NCBI GenBank assembly: GCA_013139225.1 | Contig: WTBG01000170.1 | Location: 1 to 14,548, forward strand | Direction: 5' to 3' | Length of the DNA: 14,548 nt | Source: Deltaproteobacteria bacterium | GTDB taxonomy: Bacteria; Desulfobacterota; WTBG01 | Shown: one piece after another, positions 5,587-12,472 of the stretch | Position numbering within the stretch: position 1 is the first letter of the stretch | Layout: the number at the start of each line of letters is the position of its first letter | Notes under the pieces: model-generated | The model's database searches: none | What the model saw: only the letters and a program-made list of their open reading frames with translations | Told to the model about the DNA's origin: nothing | Position numbers and translations under genes: made by a program

Positions 5587-6980
5587 AAAACTCAAGATTT
5601 AAAAAATGGCTCTTTTTTTCTTTATTGTCTCTGATTTTTTTCTCAGTTTGTTGTATGATATTAAGATTCAGGCAAGATCAGCAATCTGAGTATATCATTC
5701 TAGTCGGAATTGATACCTTGCGGGCCGATCACCTGTCATGCTACGGGTATCAGCTGGAGACATCCCCTTCCATAGATGAATTTGCAAAAGGAGCTATTCT
5801 TTTTCAAAAGAGTATCTCACAGTCCTCATGGACACTTCCTTCATTTGCCTCAATTTTTACCTCACTCTATTACAATCAGCACAAAAGTGGATTTCAGTGC
5901 TTGAGAAATGAAAAAGAATCTATGTTAAATACTACTATTTTAGAAGATTCCTTCACCACCCTGGCAGAGGTACTTAAATCCCATGGATACAAAACAGCTG
6001 CCTTTACAGAAGGTGCTCTCATGTCACCTTTTTTTGGAGTGAGCCAGGGTTTTGATCTCTTCAAAATATGTTCGGTGCCTGAGGATAAAATTGATGAATT
6101 AAATCCAAAACAGATTCGTTTTAAAAACATTAAGAATGTTGTGGATGAATCACTCAAGTGGATTAGCAAAAATAGGGGAAGAAAATTTTTCCTCTTTCTA
6201 CACTCCTATGAAACACATAAACCTTTAAGAGATCCAATGGGTGTTTCAGATATAATCAAAAAAGAATATGTCAAAAATGGCTTGATGACGAACCCAAAAG
6301 AGCAATTTGAATTAAAAGTAGAGGATTTTAGTTATATTTATGAACAGCTGATTTTGTATGACTCTGAGATTCGATATCTAGACTATCACCTAGGCAGATT
6401 TTTTAGTGCCTTAAAGGATATGGATATCTATGACAAGAGCTTGATTATCTTTACAAGTGACCACGGCGAGGAATTTGGTGAGCACGGTGGTTGGGGACAT
6501 GGCAAAGCCCTCTATCGCGAGTCAGTATTTGTGCCGCTGATTGTAAAGTTGCCTTATCAGAAAAAGGCAGTACAAGAGGATAGGTGGACTGCCCAAGGTA
6601 TTGATATTTTTCCAACTATATTGGAGCTATCTGGGATAAAAAACCATAATTATTATATCAGTGGAAGAAGTCTTTTAGCCAAACCATCTATGGACATTGC
6701 ACTGACGCACCATTTTGGGGAGAATGGGAACTTTGTGGCGGTTGTAAAGGATGGACAAAAATTAATATTTAACTATGATTCACCCAGGGATTCAGTCCTG
6801 TTCGATCTCACAAAGGATCCTTTTGAAAGACATAATATCCTTTCCATACAGGAAGGGAAATCTGGTCTTACAAAATTTATAGATCCTGTGGAGATACCCA
6901 CAGCAGTTGAAGGAAAGTGCCCTGATTTAATAGACGAAGATACAAAAATGAAGCTTAAAGGTCTTGGTTATATTCAATAA
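5577..6980 (+). CDS. Membrane-anchored sulfatase-fold (alkaline phosphatase superfamily) protein
   Basis: The 467-residue product has an N-terminal membrane segment (about 11-28) followed by an extracytoplasmic sulfatase domain. Visible motifs are LVGIDTLRADHLSCYGY (42-58, first metal Asp), SSWTLPSFAS (83-92, nucleophile loop), HSYETHKP (209-216), TSDHGEEFGEHGGWGHGK (293-310, metal-binding Asp-His and His) and LFDLTKDPFERHNI (408-421). It ends LKGLGYI, a common tail of this family. The nucleophile position looks like Thr86 (T-L-P-S-F) rather than the Cys or Ser with C/S-x-P-x-R needed for formylglycine, so it may be a phosphotransferase, phosphodiesterase or unusual hydrolase rather than a true sulfatase. 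The second Met (5583) overlaps the upstream remnant's stop as ATGA and may be the real start. No strong ribosome binding site is seen. Confidence 0.8.
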   Translation: MGMKNSRFKKWLFFSLLSLIFFSVCCMILRFRQDQQSEYIILVGIDTLRADHLSCYGYQLETSPSIDEFAKGAILFQKSISQSSWTLPSFASIFTSLYYNQHKSGFQCLRNEKESMLNTTILEDSFTTLAEVLKSHGYKTAAFTEGALMSPFFGVSQGFDLFKICSVPEDKIDELNPKQIRFKNIKNVVDESLKWISKNRGRKFFLFLHSYETHKPLRDPMGVSDIIKKEYVKNGLMTNPKEQFELKVEDFSYIYEQLILYDSEIRYLDYHLGRFFSALKDMDIYDKSLIIFTSDHGEEFGEHGGWGHGKALYRESVFVPLIVKLPYQKKAVQEDRWTAQGIDIFPTILELSGIKNHNYYISGRSLLAKPSMDIALTHHFGENGNFVAVVKDGQKLIFNYDSPRDSVLFDLTKDPFERHNILSIQEGKSGLTKFIDPVEIPTAVEGKCPDLIDEDTKMKLKGLGYIQ

Positions 6981-7070
6981 AAATATCCTTTTACTCCCTC
7001 AATAAATTCACGATTGCTTGAGTACAGATCTAAATCAGTTGTCACATAAGAATTTATTCAATACCTCGAA

Positions 7071-8510
7071 ATGACAAAGATCGCTTTTTTACAAAGTGAA
7101 TATGAAGACAAACTGGGTGTTTTATACCTCATCGCTTACTTGAAGGTCAAAGGACACCTGGCAGAGATGTTTATAGAAAAGAGCAAGTGGCTCGATGACG
7201 TAAAAGAATTCCAGCCGAACATCCTGGGTTTTTCATGCCTAACCGGTGGCCATCTCTGGGTAGAATCATATGTTGAGAAAATTAAAAAGGAGAAAAGATG
7301 GGACATTCCTATTATTATAGGAGGTTCACATGCCACCTTTTTCCCCCAGATGATTGAAAACCCCTATATAGATTTTATCTGCCGTGGTGAAGGGGAGTAT
7401 GCTCTAAAGGAATTGCTGGATAAAATAGAAAAGGGTGAGGACCTTACTTCAATTCAAAATATATGGGCAAAACGCAATGGTCTGATTATTAAAAATGAAG
7501 TTCGACCACTCATCACGGATTTGGACATGCTGCCCATACCCGATCGTTCCCACTATAACAAATATCCTCTTTTGAAAAGGAATCCCCACAAGAGAATGAT
7601 TGCATCTCGGGGATGTCCCTTTAATTGTACTTACTGTTACAACAGCGCTTTTAAGGCTCTCTACAAAAACAAGGGGAAAATAGTACGGAGAAGATCTGTA
7701 GAAAATGTGATACAAGAAATTCTCCTTTTGAAGCAGCAAGGTGGATGGAAGACGTTAGAATTTGTAGATGATGCTTTCTTAGTACATAAGGAATGGTTCC
7801 TTAGATTCACCGAAAAATACCAGAAAAAAGTCAATCTTCCCTACACCTGTTTTGCCATAGCTAAAAATATTGACCAAGAAGTAGCCGAAGCTTTAAAAAG
7901 ATCTAATTGTAAATGTGTTGAGTTTGGGATTGAAGCAGGAAGTGAAAAGATAAGGAAGGAAATTTATAAAAAAAGGGTGAGCAATAGTGATATCGTGCGG
8001 GGAGCAGAATTGCTCCACCAGCAAGGCATTAAATTTCTTACCTTCAATATGGTCGGAGCACCTTTTGAAACCATTGAAGAAATGGGAGAAACCATAAGAC
8101 TCAATCAACAAATCAAAACAGATTATCCATGGTGTTCTATCATGCAGCCTTATCCAGGAACCGAAATATTTGCTTACTGCCTTGAAAAAGGACTTATTGA
8201 CAATAAAACAGAAATCGACTCCTTTACCTATTTCGAAAAAAGTATTCTACGTCAAGAGAACCAAAAGACTATTAAAAATGTCCAGAAGCTGTTCTTCATG
8301 TTCTCAAAGTTTCCTTTCCTCAACAGGTTTTATAAAACCCTTGTAAAGCTCCCTCTCAACAACCTCTACACATTGATTTTTTATATCTGCTACACTTACT
8401 CACTTAAAAAACGTTATAGCGTAAATATACGTCACCTCATACTTTACTGGATGAAGCTCAGAGAAACCAAAAAACTCGCATCTAAAAAAAAACCAGATAC
8501 AGAGACTTGA
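7071..8510 (+). CDS. Radical SAM protein with N-terminal cobalamin-binding-type domain
   Basis: This protein has 479 residues. Residues 1-145 form a Rossmann-like domain of the B12-binding radical SAM class, with VLYLIAYLKVKGH (17-29) and IPIIIGGSHATFFP (79-92). ICRGEGEYAL follows at 103-112. The radical SAM core has RGCPFNCTYCY (180-190), where Cys182, Cys186 and Cys189 would hold the 4Fe-4S cluster, and then FVDDAF (231-236), FGIEAGSE (285-292) and MVGAPFET (327-334). The DxHxxG motif of base-off cobalamin binding is absent, as in many relatives. The C-terminal 80 residues are hydrophobic and basic. Reactions in this family include methylation of unactivated carbons and ring rearrangement; in a glycan locus it could modify a lipid carrier or sugar, but the substrate is unknown. 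The next gene converges on it after 51 nt. Confidence 0.82.
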   Translation: MTKIAFLQSEYEDKLGVLYLIAYLKVKGHLAEMFIEKSKWLDDVKEFQPNILGFSCLTGGHLWVESYVEKIKKEKRWDIPIIIGGSHATFFPQMIENPYIDFICRGEGEYALKELLDKIEKGEDLTSIQNIWAKRNGLIIKNEVRPLITDLDMLPIPDRSHYNKYPLLKRNPHKRMIASRGCPFNCTYCYNSAFKALYKNKGKIVRRRSVENVIQEILLLKQQGGWKTLEFVDDAFLVHKEWFLRFTEKYQKKVNLPYTCFAIAKNIDQEVAEALKRSNCKCVEFGIEAGSEKIRKEIYKKRVSNSDIVRGAELLHQQGIKFLTFNMVGAPFETIEEMGETIRLNQQIKTDYPWCSIMQPYPGTEIFAYCLEKGLIDNKTEIDSFTYFEKSILRQENQKTIKNVQKLFFMFSKFPFLNRFYKTLVKLPLNNLYTLIFYICYTYSLKKRYSVNIRHLILYWMKLRETKKLASKKKPDTET

Positions 8511-8561
8511 TTTTTATGAATACTGCACCAATACATCGCTCTACTTATGAAACAATAATTT

Positions 8562-9569
8562 TCAATATTTGTTTCCACTTATATAATCAACTGCTCCAGA
8601 AATAATACCCATAATCACTACAGGTATGTCAAGGAACATAAAAAAGAAGGACCTTGAGGAAAACCACCATCCCTTCTGTATTTTTAACCAATGCAGAAAT
8701 GAGTGGTTTAAAAGGAAGATGGTGAAGATAAAAATGACAGATAGTAAGAAACAAGTTAACACCATTGAAGGGAAAATAAATCCAATGAGGATAGCAAACA
8801 AGGCCAGGGAGTATAAAACTACTCCCAACATAAAAGAAATCGGAATCGATGTCTTATTCCTACACTCCAGCAATCTTCTCAGCCCTCTTCTAATCGTCAT
8901 TTTGAACATATCTGCTGACCGACAAAAATCAGTCCTTAAAAGTCCAGGAAGAGAGTAATATTTAACATGTTCCACCTCCAAATCCCTTTTCAAATGAACC
9001 TCATAGCCCATCATCTCAATCCTTTGCCCAAAATCTGTATCTTCAACACTTGGCCTACGATAACCAGTGTCAAAGCCACCACTTTTCAAGAATAGCTCTT
9101 TTCTAATTGCAGCTACGCTTGTATAAAAGAGAGGAACTATATCAGGCATTGTAAGGTAACTATAGCGCATCCAGAGGTTCTTAAATTGACTGCTAAAATT
9201 TTTATATCGTATACCATCAGATAAAACACCTGTGATTGCAACCACTCCCTTATCTTGAAATATGCTACTGATCTTTTGGAGGGCATTCTTACGGACAATA
9301 ATGTCTGCATCAATAAAAAAAAGGATATCCCCTCTGGCCACCTTTGCACCCCTATTCCTTGCGTGGGAAGGTCCCATAGAACAGGGGAGTTCAATCAGAT
9401 GACAAGAATATCTCTTTGCAACCTCTACAGAGCTGTCTATAGAACCATCATCCATAACAACAATTTCATAACTGGCACCTTGAGATGCCCTGAGAGAAGC
9501 GAGGCATTCCTCAAAGACAGAACCACCATTTTTAACTGGTATAATTACAGATATTTCCGGATTAGCCAC
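8562..9569 (-). CDS. Glycosyltransferase family 2 with C-terminal membrane segments
   Basis: This 335-residue protein starts with the GT2 core: ISVIIPVKNGG (6-16), VVMDDGSIDSS (37-47), GPSHARNRGAKVARGDILFFIDADI (66-90, DAD metal motif) and GGFDTGYRRPSVEDTDFGQRI (164-184, the ED catalytic region). Three hydrophobic stretches follow at about 245-265, 268-290 and 306-327, so it is anchored in the inner membrane with the catalytic domain in the cytoplasm. It probably extends a lipid-linked glycan. The start is GTG at 9569-9567; its G is the last base of the TAG stop of the preceding minus-strand gene, an overlap of one base that indicates translational coupling. Confidence 0.85.
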   Translation of the reverse strand: MANPEISVIIPVKNGGSVFEECLASLRASQGASYEIVVMDDGSIDSSVEVAKRYSCHLIELPCSMGPSHARNRGAKVARGDILFFIDADIIVRKNALQKISSIFQDKGVVAITGVLSDGIRYKNFSSQFKNLWMRYSYLTMPDIVPLFYTSVAAIRKELFLKSGGFDTGYRRPSVEDTDFGQRIEMMGYEVHLKRDLEVEHVKYYSLPGLLRTDFCRSADMFKMTIRRGLRRLLECRNKTSIPISFMLGVVLYSLALFAILIGFIFPSMVLTCFLLSVIFIFTIFLLNHSFLHWLKIQKGWWFSSRSFFFMFLDIPVVIMGIISGAVDYISGNKY

Positions 9570-10246
9570 TACACAAGACCTATTCTTTTTTTAAAGAGAA
9601 AAAAGAGATTTGAAAAACCATCTCTCCATAAATTAAGCTTACTCTTTCCTATCCTTTCCCCATAATATATTGGAATCTCCAAAGCTAATATATTTTTATT
9701 TGAGAATGCTTCAATCTTAATCTCTTCAGATAATGCCATGCCGTTACTGGTGAGATTCATCTTTGGTAAAATATCCCTTTTGAAAACCCACATTCCGGAT
9801 TGAGAATCAAAAACATAGCAAAAAAACAATACAGCCATGGCAGTACTAAGAATGAAATTCCCAAGCATTCTTATCGGACTTTTGTCTTTTTGAGATCTTG
9901 AACGCCATCGTCTGGCTGAAACAAAATCAACATCTTCCTCAAAGAGAATATAGAGAAGGAGTGTTATACTCTCAGGCGGATAGGTCCCATCACCATCCAT
10001 TGTGATTATGATATCTCCTTGTGCGTGCCTAAAACCACATTTATAAGCTCTCCCATAACCCTTGATCTTTTCCTCCACAACTGTGGCACCCATCTCTTTT
10101 GCAACTTGAGCGGTATTATCTGTAGAACCATTATCTACTATGATCACCTCATCTACAAGAGTGGGCATTTTAGATATAAGATGTCTAACCCCTTCTTCCT
10201 CGTTATAACATGGAATAACAATAGAAATAGTTTTGTTTTTATACAT
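9569..10246 (-). CDS. Glycosyltransferase family 2, DPM/DPG-synthase-like
   Basis: This 225-residue protein matches the polyprenyl-phosphate glycosyltransferase group: ISIVIPCYNEEEGV (7-20), EVIIVDNGSTDNT (33-45), GYGRAYKCGFRHAQGDIIITMDGDGTYPP (63-91) and DSQSGMWVFKRDIL (147-160). MALSEEIKIEA (170-180) fits the conserved E-x-E segment. Family members transfer a sugar from a nucleotide donor to polyprenyl phosphate, giving the lipid-linked donor used by membrane GT-C enzymes such as the DUF2142-type protein in this window. It has a hydrophobic stretch near 130-146 but no clear C-terminal membrane pair. ATG 10246 has a strong GGAGGGG just upstream (10255-10249), placed inside the last codons of the preceding gene, with which it overlaps by 8 nt. 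Confidence 0.85.
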   Translation of the reverse strand: MYKNKTISIVIPCYNEEEGVRHLISKMPTLVDEVIIVDNGSTDNTAQVAKEMGATVVEEKIKGYGRAYKCGFRHAQGDIIITMDGDGTYPPESITLLLYILFEEDVDFVSARRWRSRSQKDKSPIRMLGNFILSTAMAVLFFCYVFDSQSGMWVFKRDILPKMNLTSNGMALSEEIKIEAFSNKNILALEIPIYYGERIGKSKLNLWRDGFSNLFFLFKKRIGLV

Positions 10247-11372
10247 TTCCCCTCCATTGATTTACAAATTGAAACCATTTAAGCCTTCCCCATTCCTTGA
10301 GTATCTGCGGCATCATTAACGGATTAAAAAGGATATTAATGGTAAGAAAACATTCATAGGTACAAAAACATTTCCCCGTTTTAATGAGTCCTCGTGCCCT
10401 CTTGGCCTTTTCATTCTTCCAGAGCTTTTTAAAATCAAAGTTGTAGTCACGGAGATTGCCCAATTTAAGGTCGGTACGTAATTCACAAGGATAGACATCC
10501 CCATTTGAAAAGATTGCTGCACCTAAAACACCTGCATAACAGGGTATTTGGTAACTGTTTTCTCGTACCACCTTTGTAATAAGCCTGTGTCTTACTATTC
10601 GCTTAGCATTGATAAAATCAGAAAAGGGGAAACTGTAGTAGCCTTTGAGAATCCCCTTTTTAATTCCTTCTTCCATTTTCTTGGCATACTTTTCATAACG
10701 GCCTATATCAAAATATTTTGAGGCATGTTCCCTCGGTTTATCTCGTGTCAATAGTGTAAAGACAGTACTTGCCTTCAATTCATTAGTAAAAAAATCATAA
10801 TTCTCAAGCAAGTATTTATCATTGTAAGAGGAAACTGTCGTCTCTATGTTGACATTGAACTTAGAATACATCCTTTCCAGTAGTCTGAGTTCATTAAATG
10901 TCTCTACAGCCTTATCAAAGAGTCCTGGCACACCTCTTATCTCATCGTGCTTCTCCTTGATACCATCTATAGATACATCTACTCCCAGATCAAGGTCTGG
11001 ACAGCTATCTAAAATATCCTTTATCGTCCCAATGATCTTCTCAGTAAAAAAGCCGTTGGTTGGAATCCCCACATTCCTTACTCTATTGTTTTTATAAAAC
11101 AGCTTGATAATCTCTCCCAGATCATCTCGAATAAAGGGCTCACCTCCCGTTGGCAGAAGAAATAAAAGGGGATCCATCCGTTTGCTGAGCATCTCGAATT
11201 CCTCAAGTGTTAACTCAGCACTTTTATCTGGTTTATGAACTCCATCTGCTAAAAGACAATGTTTACATCGTGCGTTACATCTATCTGTAACAAACAACAC
11301 AAGATAGAGAGGAGATGAACCTCGTTTAAAAAAGAGCTTTCTCCCAAATTTTAGATAATCTATAGAGCTCAT
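10239..11372 (-). CDS. Radical SAM protein with SPASM domain
   Basis: The 377-residue product has the radical SAM motif CNARCKHC (Cys32, Cys36, Cys39), then LPTGGEPFIRDDL (73-85) and the core strands IPTNGFF and VDVSIDG. The C-terminal SPASM region holds Cys278, SNGDVYPCE with Cys296, GNLRDYNF, and a Cys335-x-Cys337-x3-Cys341 cluster (KCFCTYEC). SPASM proteins bind one or two extra 4Fe-4S clusters and modify peptides, proteins or small molecules such as sugars. There is no peptide precursor beside it, so a glycan or lipid target is the more natural guess. It leads the minus-strand trio, overlapping the next gene by 8 nt. The ATG at 11372 lacks a clear ribosome binding site. The start lies 14 nt after the stop of a decayed remnant. 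Confidence 0.82.
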   Translation of the reverse strand: MSSIDYLKFGRKLFFKRGSSPLYLVLFVTDRCNARCKHCLLADGVHKPDKSAELTLEEFEMLSKRMDPLLFLLPTGGEPFIRDDLGEIIKLFYKNNRVRNVGIPTNGFFTEKIIGTIKDILDSCPDLDLGVDVSIDGIKEKHDEIRGVPGLFDKAVETFNELRLLERMYSKFNVNIETTVSSYNDKYLLENYDFFTNELKASTVFTLLTRDKPREHASKYFDIGRYEKYAKKMEEGIKKGILKGYYSFPFSDFINAKRIVRHRLITKVVRENSYQIPCYAGVLGAAIFSNGDVYPCELRTDLKLGNLRDYNFDFKKLWKNEKAKRARGLIKTGKCFCTYECFLTINILFNPLMMPQILKEWGRLKWFQFVNQWRGNV

Positions 11373-11386
11373 TCATTCTACTTTCA

Positions 11387-11582
11387 TCAAAGTTTTTTGC
11401 CTCTTATTTTTTCACGATACACACTTTTTACCCTTAGAGTTTTTTCATTCTGAAACTCCCTGATGGTAAGATCATGAATGCCTGCCCCAATTCCATATTT
11501 TTTAGTAAATTATTTCTATCCCTGAAATCTGCTCATATGTTCTTACTTTTCGATCGCTTTCATTGGTGTCTTGATCACCCAT
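11387..11582 (-). pseudogene. Decayed coding remnant; C-terminus resembles that of the DUF2142-type protein
   Basis: On the minus strand, 11582-11502 reads MGDQDTNESDRKVRTYEQIS and continues GIEIIY to a stop. The adjacent frame from 11509 reads TKKYGIGAGIHDLTIREFQ, then NEKTLRVKSVYREKIRGKKL, and ends at TGA 11389-11387. One single-base shift joins the two. The end carries TIREFQ followed by a basic, R-x-K...EKI-R stretch that resembles the C-terminal tail of the membrane protein encoded at 12473-14506 (TIREFQLYHERSKEFRIKTK, then THEKINR). I read this as the tail of a related, mostly lost gene. The short length makes the homology uncertain, and a small intact gene read by frameshifting cannot be ruled out. 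Confidence 0.4.
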
Positions 11583-11759
11583 TTTTTTAAAGCTTATTAT
11601 AATTGTATGCATTTGGCAAGGGCATATAGATTATATTTTATCCCCGAAATGGGTGCAAGAATTCTATTTGAAAAAGAAAAATCTTTCAAAAGATGCTTGT
11701 TTATAAATCAATGGAAATATATACTATGAACATTTACTCATTATAGATTGAAAATTATC
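11583..11759. other. AT-rich divergent intergenic region
   Basis: This separates the minus-strand trio from the plus-strand methyltransferase gene. It must hold promoters for one or both directions. An ATTATAAT palindrome at about 11597-11604 gives a -10-like TATAAT on both strands, and TTGCCA lies 12 nt before it on the minus strand, which is too close. No pairing with correct spacing was found that I would call. No RNA gene or further coding remnant is clear. Confidence 0.35.
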
Positions 11760-12410
11760 ATGGTATTAGTCATGAAAGAATGGGATGTATTATTCTCCAA
11801 TCTCGACTCAATAGATTTTTCTTACAGAAAAAATTTAAATAGATTAAAAAGAGGGCCTTTACTTAGCAAAACGACCAAAGATGATTTAATTTTAGATTTA
11901 TTTTGTGGTCGTTGTGATACAAGTTATGGATTAAGAGATTATGGATATAAGATAATAAGCGGTGATATTTCTCTCAAATTATTAATAATGAACAAGGATG
12001 TGAAAAATAAGATCCAACTTAATTCTTTATTACTACCTTTTAAGAATAATCAATTTAAGGGTATAATTATTCAAGGGGGTTTGCATCATCTTGATGATTT
12101 TGATCAGATTGTAATATGTTTACGGGAAGCAAAACGTGTTTTAAAATCAAACGGCTATCTTTTTATTTCTGAGCCAGGCAATACACTATGCTTAAAGATA
12201 TGGTTATTTTTAATTAAGAAAACTAAACTGTGGAAAATTTCTTCGTATTCAAAGAATTGGCATGATTTATACAAAGCAGAAGAAAAAACACATTCACTCT
12301 ACTTAAGTAATACCAGTAAATTGATTCATTATTTAAAGAACAATTGGACAATTGAATTTCACAAGGTAGGTTTAGTTACAGAATTTTTCACTTTAAAAAA
12401 GGATGATTAA
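11760..12410 (+). CDS. SAM-dependent methyltransferase, very AT-rich gene
   Basis: From ATG 11760 the protein is 216 residues. It has a Methyltransf_11-type core: ILDLFCGRCDTSYGL (44-58) as motif I, ISGDIS (66-71) at the end of strand 2, IIIQGGLHHLDDF (102-114) and EAKRVLKSNGYLFISEPGN (123-141). Motif I is unusual, with FCGRCD where relatives have GCGxG. The gene is much more AT-rich than its neighbours: 15 and 16 G/C in the two 60-base stretches 11881-11940 and 11941-12000, against 27 in 13921-13980. Codon use follows, which suggests recent acquisition. No ribosome binding site supports any start; TTG 11748 and ATG 11772 are alternatives. The target is unknown, probably a sugar or lipid intermediate. 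Confidence 0.72.
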   Translation: MVLVMKEWDVLFSNLDSIDFSYRKNLNRLKRGPLLSKTTKDDLILDLFCGRCDTSYGLRDYGYKIISGDISLKLLIMNKDVKNKIQLNSLLLPFKNNQFKGIIIQGGLHHLDDFDQIVICLREAKRVLKSNGYLFISEPGNTLCLKIWLFLIKKTKLWKISSYSKNWHDLYKAEEKTHSLYLSNTSKLIHYLKNNWTIEFHKVGLVTEFFTLKKDD

Positions 12411-12472
12411 ACATAAACGAAATTCTTATCAGAGGATTAGCAAAAACTTACCGGTAAAAGAAACAATACAAG

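Noticed and set aside
8511..8561. Bidirectional terminator between the convergent radical SAM and GT2 genes
   Set aside because: The 51-nt gap is AT-rich but I found no stem of useful length.
8626..8958. Plus-strand ORF of 110 codons opposite the minus-strand GT2
   Set aside because: It is a shadow of the GT2 membrane region; the minus-strand reading has clear family motifs.
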